Assembly (NCBI GenBank): GCA_046328225.1
Contig: JAXLWZ010000015.1
Span: forward strand, 23,735-87,734
Direction of reading: 5' to 3'
Source of the DNA: Amarobacillus sp046328225
GTDB taxonomy: Bacteria; Chloroflexota; Dehalococcoidia; Tepidiformales; Tepidiformaceae
Length of the DNA: 64,000 nucleotides
In this document: positions 1-8,045 of the stretch, piece by piece
Layout of the letters: every line of letters starts with the position of its first letter
Numbering within the stretch: position 1 is the stretch's first letter
Program-made: the position numbers and the translations under genes
Notes under the pieces: model-generated
What the model was told of the DNA's origin: nothing
Seen by the model: only the letters and a program-made list of their open reading frames with translations
Databases searched by the model: none

Positions 1-85
1 TCCGGCATGGGCCTTCGGGCGCGCGAAGTATAGACGAAACACCCAGATAGCTATCGAAATCGCTGACGGCTTGCCCGGAACTCGC

Positions 86-91
86 TAGACT
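86..91 (+). promoter_or_regulatory. candidate -10 hexamer for the CoA-transferase cluster
   Basis: TAGACT lies 25 nt before the ATG at 117. It matches the TAnnnT hexamer seen before many genes in this window. A GGAG ribosome-binding site sits between it and the ATG, so this transcript would have a short leader. No clear -35 box is visible. Confidence 0.4.
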
Positions 92-116
92 GCCGCCAAA
101 GCACCGGAGGCACGCC

Positions 117-1331
117 ATGGCCGCCCTCGACGGGATGAAAGTCCTCGACCTCACCCAGTACGAAGCCGGTCCCAGCGCCGCGCAATACCTCGCCTGGTTC
201 GGCGCCGACGTCGTCAAGGTCGAAACCCCGCGCGGTGGCGATTCCGGCCGCCACACCGAGGGCGGGAAAGACTCGCTCTACTTCCTCAGCTTCAACCACA
301 ACAAGAAGAGCCTCGCCCTCGACCTCGCCCGCCCGGAAGGCCGCGACCTCTTCCTCCGTCTCCTTCCCAACTTCGATGTCGTCCTCGAGAACTTCTCGCT
401 GGGCACGATGGAGCGCCTGGGCCTCGGCTACGACATCCTCAAGGAACACCATCCGGGCGTCATCTACGCGACCATCAAGGGCTTTGGCACCACGGGCCCC
501 TACAAGGACTACAAGTGCTTCGACTGGGTCGCGCAGGCCGCCGGCGGCTCCTTCAGCATCACCGGCGAAGCCGATGGCCCGCCCATGCGTCCCGGCGCCA
601 CCTTCGCCGACACCGGCACGGGCAATCACGCTGCGCTGGGCATCCTCGCCGCCTACGTCGAGAAGCTTCGCACCGGCCGCGGACAGGTGGTCGAAGTCTC
701 GATGCAGGAGACCATCGTCAACTTCATGAAGACCCAGATGTCGTATCGCGAACGGTACGACGGCGGCGTCATTCCCCGGCGCGGCAACCGCTCGGTCTCG
801 CCCACGGCGCTCTATCCGTGCGCGCCCGGCGGTCCGAATGATTGGGTCTTCTTCATGCCCGTCACCCAGCGCATGTTCGACGGCCTCATGACCGCGATCG
901 GCCGCCCCGAGCTCGCTGCCGACGAGCGCTTCGCCACCACCCCGGCGCGCAATCGCCACGGCGACGAACTCGATGCCGAGATCTCGAAGTGGACCCGTGA
1001 GCGCACCAAGTTCGAAGTCATGGAATACCTCGGCCCGCTCGGCGTGCCCGTCGGCGCCGTCTACGACACGAACGACATCCTCGAAGACCGCCACCTCATC
1101 GAGCGCGGGCAGATCATCACGTACGAACACAAGGGCCGCGGCACCGTGAAGATGCCCGCGCCGCCGATCCATCTCAGCGAATCCGATGTCCCCGTCGTGC
1201 CGGCTCCCCTGCTCGGCGAGCACACCGCCGACGTCCTTCAGCACGAGCTCGCACTCAGTGCCGCCGAAGTCGAATCGCTCGCCGCCCGCGGCATCGTCTC
1301 CACCGGCCCCATCCTCGCCGCCGCGACGTGA
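117..1331 (+). CDS. CaiB/BaiF family CoA-transferase (class III)
   Basis: This 404-residue protein should move a CoA group between acyl acids in the cytoplasm. It has the family opening with the DLTQYEAGP motif, the FGADVVKVE strand and the TGRGQVVEVSMQE segment. The expected catalytic aspartate is Asp165 in the ADTGTG motif, close to where formyl-CoA transferase carries it. The ATG follows a good CCGGAGG ribosome-binding site. It is the first of three related transferases and an enoyl-CoA hydratase on the same strand, which suggests catabolism of an organic acid through its CoA thioester. The substrate cannot be read from the sequence; carnitine-, bile-acid-, oxalate- and succinate-type transferases share this fold. 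Confidence 0.9.
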   Translation: MAALDGMKVLDLTQYEAGPSAAQYLAWFGADVVKVETPRGGDSGRHTEGGKDSLYFLSFNHNKKSLALDLARPEGRDLFLRLLPNFDVVLENFSLGTMERLGLGYDILKEHHPGVIYATIKGFGTTGPYKDYKCFDWVAQAAGGSFSITGEADGPPMRPGATFADTGTGNHAALGILAAYVEKLRTGRGQVVEVSMQETIVNFMKTQMSYRERYDGGVIPRRGNRSVSPTALYPCAPGGPNDWVFFMPVTQRMFDGLMTAIGRPELAADERFATTPARNRHGDELDAEISKWTRERTKFEVMEYLGPLGVPVGAVYDTNDILEDRHLIERGQIITYEHKGRGTVKMPAPPIHLSESDVPVVPAPLLGEHTADVLQHELALSAAEVESLAARGIVSTGPILAAAT

Positions 1332-1485
1332 CGCCCCGGGCGCGGGCCGGTCAGGGTGCATGGCTGGCAAGGACTACGGCTGCCGGTGGCCCCGGCGCGG
1401 CTCGAAGCCCCTCACGGTGACGGGGCGACCGGTTCCGCGGCAACGCCGGGCCTGAGTTCACACCAACCGGAGCGAGAGCAAACGC

Positions 1486-2586
1486 ATGAGCATTTCCTTA
1501 CTCACCGGCCTCGTCGTAGTCGAGGCCGGGACGACGGTCAAAGCCGGATTCTGCGGCAAGCTCCTCGTGGATGCGGGCGCGGAGGTGATCAAGCTGAGCC
1601 TGCCCGGCGCCGGCGACGCGCCGTTCTCCGAATGGCTCGACCGCGGCAAGGCAAGCGTCGTCCTCGACTGGCGCATCCCCGAGGGCGAGGCGCTGCTCGC
1701 CCGCCTCCTCGCGCGCGCCGACGTCCTCGTATCCGATCTCGAACCGCCCGCGGAGGCCGCAGCGCTCCGGGAGGCCGCGTCCCGGCATCCGCGCCTGGTG
1801 CACACCGTCCTCACCGACCTCGGGAGCGGCGGCCCCTTCGCCGATCGGCCGGCCACCGACCTCATCGTCTCCGCGCTCTCCGGCATGTGCTATATCAACG
1901 GGCAGGCGGGCCGCCAGCCGCTGCGCGAACCGGGCAACCAGGCCGCCATCGTCGGCGCACTGGGCGGGTACATCGGGACTATGGCGGCGCTTGCCAATCG
2001 CTCCCAGACCGGCGAGGGACAGGCCGTGGAGGTCTCGGCGCTCGAAGCGATGGTCAACGTGCTGAGCCCCTCGGTCCTCCAGGGCTCCTACCAGGACGGT
2101 GCGCCGCGCCGCCACCCCAGCACCGATGGCTTCCTGTTCGACTGTGCCGACGGGCAGGTGAGCATCATCATCTCCGCCCAGCGGTCGTGGGAGACCATCG
2201 TTGATGTCTGGGGCATCACCATCGACCCGGGCGACGCCGAGAAGTTTACCGAAGCGAACCGCCGCACGAATATGCCCGCCATCCGCGCCCTGCTCGCGCC
2301 CGTGCTCGCGAACAAGACCCGCCGCGAGGTGTTCGAGGAGCTGTGCATGGTGCACGTCCCCTGCGGCATGCTCATGACTCCCGCCGACCTCCCCCACGAC
2401 CCGCATCTCATGCAGCGCGGGAGCTTCGATACCCTCGCGGGCGCGCCTGGCGCGAGATGCGTCTTCCCCGGCCCCGGCTTCCGGGTCGCGAACCAGCCGC
2501 CCACCGCCGAACGCAGACTCCCCGTCCTGGGCGCCGACACTGCCGCGGTCCTCGCGCCGCTGGGCGCCGAGGGAGGCCTCGAATGA
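1486..2586 (+). CDS. CaiB/BaiF family protein lacking the usual catalytic Asp
   Basis: A 366-residue class III CoA-transferase homologue. The TGEGQAVEVSALEA segment and the N-terminal CoA-binding strand are clear. The stretch that carries the catalytic aspartate in its neighbours reads QAAIVGALGG here, so the position appears to be Ala. Its stop codon overlaps the start of the next transferase (ATGA), so the two are probably translated together. A plausible reading is a hetero-oligomer in which this chain is the non-catalytic partner; it could instead be a homologue with another role. An AACCGGAGCGAGAG segment upstream gives a weak ribosome-binding site for the ATG at 1486. Confidence 0.85.
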   Translation: MSISLLTGLVVVEAGTTVKAGFCGKLLVDAGAEVIKLSLPGAGDAPFSEWLDRGKASVVLDWRIPEGEALLARLLARADVLVSDLEPPAEAAALREAASRHPRLVHTVLTDLGSGGPFADRPATDLIVSALSGMCYINGQAGRQPLREPGNQAAIVGALGGYIGTMAALANRSQTGEGQAVEVSALEAMVNVLSPSVLQGSYQDGAPRRHPSTDGFLFDCADGQVSIIISAQRSWETIVDVWGITIDPGDAEKFTEANRRTNMPAIRALLAPVLANKTRREVFEELCMVHVPCGMLMTPADLPHDPHLMQRGSFDTLAGAPGARCVFPGPGFRVANQPPTAERRLPVLGADTAAVLAPLGAEGGLE

Positions 2587-3839
2587 CCCGCATGCCACTC
2601 GAACACGTTCGCATCCTCGACCTCACGCAGGCGTGGGCCGGCTCGTACGGGCTGCAGGTACTCGCGGACCTCGGCGCCGAAGTCATCAAGGTGGAGTCGC
2701 GCTCGCGCCCGGACCCGTGGCGGGGCGGCTTCGTCGCTTCGCGCGGGCTTCCGTGCTATCCCGACGACGGCCCGGGCGAGCGGCCCTACAACCGCTCCTA
2801 CCTGGCGAACAGCGTCAACCGGAACAAGTTCGGAATCACCCTCGACCTCAACACTGCCGAAGGCCGGGGTCTCTTCCTCGAGCTCGCGAAGACCGCCGAC
2901 GTCGTCACCGAGAACTTCACTCCGCGGGTGCTCGGCAATCTCGGCATCGGCTATGACGTGCTGGACGCGGTCCGCCCCGGGATCATCCTGCTGTCGATGC
3001 CCGCGTTCGGGCTCTCGGGGCCGTACAAGGACTTTCCCGGGATCGGCGGCACGATCGAGCCCATGTCCGCGAACGCCTCGCTGCTGGGCGAAGTTGGCGG
3101 GCGGCCCCAGGTCTCGGGCGTCATGTATCCCGACGCCGTGGCCGGGCTGAATGGCGCCGCCGCCGTCCTGACCGCGCTCCACGCCCGCGCGACCACGGGC
3201 AAGGGCGCGCACATGGAGGTCTCGCAGCACGAATCGATGATCGCCATGCTCGGCGAATTCTTCGCCAGCGACGCGCTCCCGGGCCTCGCCCGCGTTGGCA
3301 ACCGTGACCTCCAATTCGTCCCCAACGGGAACTACCCCTGCGCCGGAGACGATGATTGGGTGGCCATCTCCGTGCGCGACGAGAGCGACTGGGCGCGGCT
3401 TCGTGACGTGATCGACGCGCCGGACCTTCGCGACCAGACCCTGGGCTCTGTGGAGGCACGGCGGGCCCGCGAAGACGCGATCGATGCCGCCATCGCCGCA
3501 TGGACCGCGACGCGTTCGGCGGCAGTCATCGAAGAACAGCTGGTGGCGGCGGGCATCCCGGCGGCGCGCGTCCGGAGCATTGCGGACGTGCTCGCCTGCC
3601 CGCAACTGAACGCGAGCGGCTACCTCCAGACCGTGCCCCAGCCCGAGGGCATCCCCCCGGCGCCCATGCCCGGCATCATCGCGAATCTCACCGCGACGCC
3701 GGGGTGCATTCGCATGCCGGCCGCCCGGCACGGCGAGCACAGCCACGAAGTCCTCCAGCGCATCCTCGGCCTCGAAGAATCCGAACTCGCCAACCTGGAG
3801 GCGAAAGGCATCATCGGCGCGGGCCCTCCGCCCGCCTGA
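2583..3839 (+). CDS. CaiB/BaiF family CoA-transferase (class III)
   Basis: A 418-residue transferase starting at the ATG that overlaps the previous stop by four bases. An open frame extends further upstream, but it only runs inside the preceding gene. Family marks are DLTQAWAGSYG, LGAEVIKVE, NRNKFGITLDL and TGKGAHMEVSQHES. The likely nucleophile is Asp184 in the YPDAVAGLNG motif, so unlike its upstream partner this chain keeps the active-site residue. The tight coupling suggests the two form one enzyme. The acyl substrate is unknown. Confidence 0.9.
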   Translation: MTRMPLEHVRILDLTQAWAGSYGLQVLADLGAEVIKVESRSRPDPWRGGFVASRGLPCYPDDGPGERPYNRSYLANSVNRNKFGITLDLNTAEGRGLFLELAKTADVVTENFTPRVLGNLGIGYDVLDAVRPGIILLSMPAFGLSGPYKDFPGIGGTIEPMSANASLLGEVGGRPQVSGVMYPDAVAGLNGAAAVLTALHARATTGKGAHMEVSQHESMIAMLGEFFASDALPGLARVGNRDLQFVPNGNYPCAGDDDWVAISVRDESDWARLRDVIDAPDLRDQTLGSVEARRAREDAIDAAIAAWTATRSAAVIEEQLVAAGIPAARVRSIADVLACPQLNASGYLQTVPQPEGIPPAPMPGIIANLTATPGCIRMPAARHGEHSHEVLQRILGLEESELANLEAKGIIGAGPPPA

Positions 3840-3874
3840 ACGACCGGCCGCCCACCCACACAAGGAGCACCACC

Positions 3875-4693
3875 ATGGAATATCGCGACATCATCTTCGA
3901 ACCCGGCCCCGTCGCCCGCGTCATCCTCAATCGCCCGCGCTATCACAACTCGCAGCCGCCCCGCATGGTCGAGGAGATGGACGACGCCTTCGGCCGCGCG
4001 GTCGATGACCCGGCGACCCGCGTCATCATCCTCTGCGGGGCCGGGCCAAGCTTCTCCGCCGGCCACGACCTCGGCACGCCCGACTCCATCGCCGACCGCG
4101 AGGAACGCGGCCAGACGCGCGCACCCGAGTCGCGCTACAAGAGCGCCCGCGCCTACTGGTACGAAGCGTCCATGCGCTGGCGGAACATCCCGCTCCCGAC
4201 CATCGCCATGGTCCACGGCTACTGCATCTACGGCGGCTGGATCTTCGCATCGGCCATGGATTTCGTCTTCGCCGCCGACAACGCCCTCTTCCTGCCCTCG
4301 CACACCCAGTACTTCACCGCCCCGTGGGACCTCGGTACGCGCCGTGCCAAGGAGATCCTCTTCGAAAGCCGCTTCATCACCGCCCGCGAGGCCTACGACT
4401 ATGGCTTCGTGAACCGCATCTTCGCCCCGGACGACCTCGAACGGGAGACGCTCGCCTACGCCAACCGCGTCGCCGAGACATCCCGTTTTTCGAATCAGCA
4501 GATCAAGTTCTCGATCAACAACTGCCAGGACGTCCAGGGCTTCACGGCGTTCTCCGATTCGGCCTACCAGACCTACTTCGTGAACTCCGTCATCCGCGCC
4601 GACCCGCTCGTGGGCCCAGGCGGCGAACGGCGCATGGAAGGCGTCGCCCACGCCAAGGAGTTGCTCCAGCGAGGCTTCCCGCCCCGCGACTGA
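3875..4693 (+). CDS. enoyl-CoA hydratase/isomerase family protein
   Basis: A 272-residue crotonase-fold protein that probably hydrates or isomerises an enoyl-CoA. It has the oxyanion-hole segment GPSFSAGHDLGT and the second loop YGGWIFASAMDFVFAADN; a GG-G pattern is usual there, and here it is YGGW. An AAGGAG ribosome-binding site lies 8 nt before the ATG. It closes the four-gene cluster with the CoA-transferases, fitting a route that activates an acid by CoA transfer and then processes a double bond. The exact reaction (hydratase, isomerase or hydrolase) cannot be decided, because crotonase members diverge in chemistry. Confidence 0.85.
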   Translation: MEYRDIIFEPGPVARVILNRPRYHNSQPPRMVEEMDDAFGRAVDDPATRVIILCGAGPSFSAGHDLGTPDSIADREERGQTRAPESRYKSARAYWYEASMRWRNIPLPTIAMVHGYCIYGGWIFASAMDFVFAADNALFLPSHTQYFTAPWDLGTRRAKEILFESRFITAREAYDYGFVNRIFAPDDLERETLAYANRVAETSRFSNQQIKFSINNCQDVQGFTAFSDSAYQTYFVNSVIRADPLVGPGGERRMEGVAHAKELLQRGFPPRD

Positions 4694-4760
4694 CGGCGGT
4701 GCGCGTGCGCCCTCCCGGTACGGGCAGATACCGCCGGGAGGGTCTGGAGCCGCGCTCTGT

Positions 4761-4766
4761 TACAAT
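4761..4766 (+). promoter_or_regulatory. candidate -10 box for tRNA-Gly
   Basis: TACAAT, preceded by TGT (an extended -10 pattern), about 75 nt before the mature tRNA-Gly. It is the best promoter-like sequence in the 147-bp spacer after the enoyl-CoA hydratase gene. Confidence 0.35.
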
Positions 4767-4840
4767 CGCGACGTGCTGCCGGGCATCGCCGCGCGCGCCC
4801 GAATGGGCCTGCGTGGTGCCGTCCCGGCATAGCACGCGAC

Positions 4841-4915
4841 GCGGGAGTAGCTCAGTGGTAGAGCGCCTGCCTTCCAAGCAGGATGTCGCGAGTTCGAGCC
4901 TCGTCTCCCGCTCCA
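4841..4915 (+). tRNA. tRNA-Gly(TCC)
   Basis: A full cloverleaf can be folded. The acceptor stem GCGGGAG pairs with CTCCCGC. The D-arm is GCTCAGTGGTAGAGC, the anticodon stem is CCTGC/GCAGG with loop CTTCCAA, and the T-arm contains GTTCGAG. The anticodon TCC is at 4873-4875 and reads glycine GGA codons. The 3' CCA is encoded. Confidence 0.96.
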
Positions 4916-4934
4916 AATCCCCCCGGCCCGCGCG

Positions 4935-6773
4935 TTATTCCCGGCAGGCGAAGCTCAGCGTGCGCGTGGCCGTGAGCCCGGCGCTGTCCGTCACCGTGAT
5001 GCCCAGCCGGTGCGGTTCCGCGTCCACACTGTCGCAGATGAGCCCGAAAGCGCTGGTCGACCCCGCCCGCTGCTCGTCTGTCGCGATGTGGCCCACGTCC
5101 CGCGAATCGTGGAGCGGCTCTCCCGTGCCCGTGTGCACGGCGTCGTCCACATCCAGCGTCACCGTCGTGGCGTTCCCATCGGCGTCACGCCATCGCACGC
5201 GAAAGACGGCACTTTCGCCGAGTCGCGCCGACGAGGGGCCTTCGACGGAGAGGATCTCGGGTGGCGTCACCGCCGTCGGCAACGGATACGTTCGGAAGGA
5301 GTAGCTCTGTTCGCCCACGATGGCGCCGGCGTCGTTCCGGGCGATGGCGTGGTACCGGACTTCCGGCCCATCGCGGGCGAGTACGGGAACGAACCGGCAC
5401 GTCGTGGATTGCGTCGCGACGTACTCGTTGCTCCATTCCGGGCCGCTCACGGGCGCCGTTTGTTCGATCGTCACGAAGAACCGTGCGCCGATCGGCGTGG
5501 CTTTCCAGCAGATATCGATCTCACCCGGCGCCGGATAGGCGCCGCCGTTGGGCTCGAAGGCGAACGCGCGGGCGTCCGGCGTGGCCGTCGGCGTCACGGG
5601 TGTCGATGTCGGCGTGGCGGTGGCCGTTGGGGCCGGCGTGGCCGTGCGGACCGAGGTCGCCGTCGCCGTCGGCGTCGCGGTCGGCGCCACGGACGTCGCC
5701 GTTGGCTCAGGGGTGCCACCGCCGCCGCCCGTACTGCCGGTGCCGGTCGGTTCCGGTGAGGGCGTCGGCGATGCCTGCGCGGTGCTGATCCCGGTGGCGG
5801 CCGGCGAAGGGCCATCGCCCGTGCGCTCCGTCGCGGCCGGTGACAAGCCCACCGTCGCATCTCCACCGGCGGCATCGGCATCGTCCTCGCCACCGCGCCC
5901 GAACATGAGCCAGCCCACGACCGCAGCGGCGCCGACCGCGATCGAACAGGCCACCAGCACCAAACGGATCGGCCGCCGCGGTGAGTTAGTACGTGCCGGG
6001 GGCACCCGCGAGCCATCAAGCGCCGCCAGTAGCTCGGTCGCCGTCGGGCGGCTGGTTCGCTCCTTTCGCAACATCCAGCCCACGATTCGTCGCGCAGCCA
6101 CTTCCGGAATGACGTCGAGGTCGGGTTCTTGGCGGATGTGCTTCACCACGATCTCGGCCTGGCTGTCGCCTGTGAACGGTGGCCTGCCCGCGAGCAGCTC
6201 GAACGCCACGCAACCAAGGCCGTAGATGTCGGCCTCCGCGCTCGCCGTCCCCTCGGGCGCCATGTACGCCGGGGTGCCCATCGTCGTGCTGGCGCCCGTC
6301 AGCGCCGTGAGGTCGAGCGCCTTCGCGATGCCGAAGTCCGCGAGCTTCACGGTCCCATCGGGTGCGACCAGCGCGTTCGATGGCTTGATGTCGCGATGGA
6401 TCACGCCAGTCGCGTGGACCGCCTGGAGCCCCAACGCCAGTTGCCGGATGATCGCCTTCGCCTCGGGCCAGTCCATCGCGCCGCGCTCACGCAGCACGCC
6501 CTGGAGTGAAGGTCCGTCGACGTACTCCATCACCATGTACGGCCGGGCGTCGCGAACCCCGAACCCGAGCGTCCGCACGACGTGGGGCGAATCGATGCGC
6601 TGCGTCACCTCGACCTCGCGTGCGAAACGCTCCACGAAGTACGGGTCATCGGCGAACTGCTCGTGCAGGATCTTCAGCGCCACCGTCGCGCCCGTCTCCG
6701 TGTCGCGGGCGCGCCACACCGTGCCCATGCCGCCCCGTCCCACACGCTCCAAGAGCTCGAACCGCTCGCTCAC
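4935..6773 (-). CDS. membrane-anchored serine/threonine protein kinase (PknB type)
   Basis: A 612-residue transmembrane kinase when started at the GTG giving SERFELLERVGRGG; the open frame runs 57 codons further upstream, but that part is low-complexity. The kinase domain (about 1-265) has the glycine loop GRGGMG, the lysine in VALKIL, HRDIKPSN, DFGIAKA and MAPEG. A membrane helix follows near 290-312, then a Thr/Pro-rich spacer, then two beta-rich, Ig-like stretches outside the cell. A PASTA repeat is not seen. The architecture suggests sensing of an envelope or surface ligand and phosphorylation of cytoplasmic targets. No substrate or cognate phosphatase is adjacent. Confidence 0.9.
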   Translation of the reverse strand: MSERFELLERVGRGGMGTVWRARDTETGATVALKILHEQFADDPYFVERFAREVEVTQRIDSPHVVRTLGFGVRDARPYMVMEYVDGPSLQGVLRERGAMDWPEAKAIIRQLALGLQAVHATGVIHRDIKPSNALVAPDGTVKLADFGIAKALDLTALTGASTTMGTPAYMAPEGTASAEADIYGLGCVAFELLAGRPPFTGDSQAEIVVKHIRQEPDLDVIPEVAARRIVGWMLRKERTSRPTATELLAALDGSRVPPARTNSPRRPIRLVLVACSIAVGAAAVVGWLMFGRGGEDDADAAGGDATVGLSPAATERTGDGPSPAATGISTAQASPTPSPEPTGTGSTGGGGGTPEPTATSVAPTATPTATATSVRTATPAPTATATPTSTPVTPTATPDARAFAFEPNGGAYPAPGEIDICWKATPIGARFFVTIEQTAPVSGPEWSNEYVATQSTTCRFVPVLARDGPEVRYHAIARNDAGAIVGEQSYSFRTYPLPTAVTPPEILSVEGPSSARLGESAVFRVRWRDADGNATTVTLDVDDAVHTGTGEPLHDSRDVGHIATDEQRAGSTSAFGLICDSVDAEPHRLGITVTDSAGLTATRTLSFACRE

Positions 6774-6954
6774 GCGGGCCAACCGCAGGGTGTCACACCG
6801 CCTCCACCGCGACCGAAACCGCGATTCACGGGGCGAGTCTAGGCGTCGCCGCCCGGACATCGTGGTCAGTTCGAGGACAACTTCTGGACAGTGCCCACTG
6901 CCGCCACCACCGCCGCCATTGACGCGCGCCACTCGCGATTCCAAGAATGGCTCT

Positions 6955-7353
6955 GTGGCAGCCTATGGCGACCTCGTGATGGAGCACTTCCAGAACCCGC
7001 GCAACGCGGGCGAACTGCCCGACCCCGATGGCGAGGCTTCGAAGTCCAACCCCGTCTGCGGTGACCGCATGCGCGTCATGATCCGCGTGGCGGACGGCCG
7101 CATCGCCGAGGTCCGCTGGCAAACCCGGGGCTGCCCGCCCGCGATCGCCACCAGCTCCTTCGCCAGCGAGATGGTGCACGGCTGGACGCTGGACCAGGTG
7201 GACTCCCTCACCCGCGAAGCCATCGCCGAGGGCATCGGCGGCCTCCCCCGCGACAAGGTGCACTGCAGCGTGCTCGCCGCCGACGTCCTTCGCGCCGCGG
7301 TGGCCGATTTCCGAACAAAGGCCCGCACGGCCGCGGATCAGGGTTCGCCTTAA
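6955..7353 (+). CDS. NifU/IscU-like iron-sulfur cluster scaffold protein
   Basis: This 132-residue cytoplasmic protein matches the N-terminal domain of NifU and the SufU/IscU scaffolds on which Fe-S clusters are built. The opening YGDLVMEHFQNPRNAG is typical. The three conserved cysteines are in NPVCGD, RGCPP and HCSV. The GTG at 6955 gives the usual N-terminus, and an AAGAAT hexamer ends 6 nt before it, fitting the leaderless pattern of the window. The frame is open far upstream but only within the antisense kinase gene. No desulfurase is adjacent, so the partner enzyme must be elsewhere. Confidence 0.9.
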   Translation: MAAYGDLVMEHFQNPRNAGELPDPDGEASKSNPVCGDRMRVMIRVADGRIAEVRWQTRGCPPAIATSSFASEMVHGWTLDQVDSLTREAIAEGIGGLPRDKVHCSVLAADVLRAAVADFRTKARTAADQGSP

Positions 7354-7416
7354 CGAAGCGGGCGGGTATGATCCGCCACGGCGCGAACGCGCACAGGCCG
7401 AACGACCGGAGAATCC

Positions 7417-7647
7417 ATGCTCGCCATCCTCCCCTTCCTGATGAGTGCCAACGACGCAGGCGTGATCTGCCTGGTCATCTTCCTCGCGTCCAACATCATC
7501 TTCGGCATCCCGGTGCTCTCCACGCGCGGCACCACCCAGCTCATGTGGGCCGGCATTGTCGGCTTCGTCCTGTTTGTCGAAGTGGTCGCGATGATCACGT
7601 TCGTCGCGCTCATCAGCAACGGCACCATCAGCCCGTCCTTTAGCTGA
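7417..7647 (+). CDS. small integral membrane protein, unknown function
   Basis: A 76-residue hydrophobic protein with two clear membrane segments (about 14-33 and 44-67) separated by a short polar turn containing STRGTTQ. A GGAGA ribosome-binding site precedes the ATG, and a TATGAT hexamer lies at 7367-7372. I do not recognise the family. A strong terminator follows immediately, so it is probably transcribed alone. Confidence 0.65.
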   Translation: MLAILPFLMSANDAGVICLVIFLASNIIFGIPVLSTRGTTQLMWAGIVGFVLFVEVVAMITFVALISNGTISPSFS

Positions 7648-7671
7648 CCGCGCGCACCTTCCACACACGAC

Positions 7672-7704
7672 GAGAGGCGGAGGCCATCACGGCCTCCGCC
7701 TCTC
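7672..7704. terminator. bidirectional hairpin terminator
   Basis: A perfect 14-bp inverted repeat (7672-7685 with 7691-7704) with a 5-nt loop sits between two convergent genes. The GC-rich stem is followed by only a few T residues on either side, so it may serve both strands. Confidence 0.7.
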
Positions 7705-7722
7705 CGCGTTTCGAGCACCCGT

Positions 7723-7941
7723 TTAGAGCAGGCGGCGAATCGGTTTGCGCCCCGGCCGCGGGTCGTAGTTGCTCTTGAACATCTCCAGCTTGTCCCGCTC
7801 GATCAGGTACTTCCCCGCGAACAGCGTTGCCGGGATCTTCTTCTGCTTGATCAGGCGGCGAAGGCTCTGCGGGTGAATCGCGAGCTCGCGCGCCGCCTCG
7901 ACCAGGTCGAGGTAGTTGTCGAATGGGGTGATGACCGCCAC
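7723..7941 (-). CDS. small helix-turn-helix DNA-binding protein (excisionase/MerR-like)
   Basis: A 72-residue protein whose centre LVEAARELAIHPQSLRRLIK is the helix-turn-helix core of excisionase-type and MerR-type winged domains. It is followed by the beta-hairpin (LFAGKYLIERD) in which such proteins often carry the wing. The C-terminus is basic (RPGRKPIRRLL). The GTG start gives a full domain; the frame continues upstream without family resemblance. No integrase or phage gene is near, so a housekeeping regulator is likelier than a true excisionase. Confidence 0.75.
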   Translation of the reverse strand: MAVITPFDNYLDLVEAARELAIHPQSLRRLIKQKKIPATLFAGKYLIERDKLEMFKSNYDPRPGRKPIRRLL

Positions 7942-8045
7942 TGTGCTGGACTCCTTCCCCGGGTCGAGGCCGGGCGCCCGCCGGCGGCGCAAACGCTCAC
8001 CCGCATAGGCAGTAGCAGACGTTAGCAAACCGCCCCTGTTATTGT

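Noticed and set aside
51..1370. Long minus-strand open frame opposite the first CoA-transferase
   Set aside because: It is a high-GC shadow; the translation is low in family signal and rich in G, A, D and R, while the plus strand has clear motifs.
7723..7941. Excisionase of an integrated element
   Set aside because: There is a helix-turn-helix of that type, but no integrase, attachment site or phage gene lies nearby.
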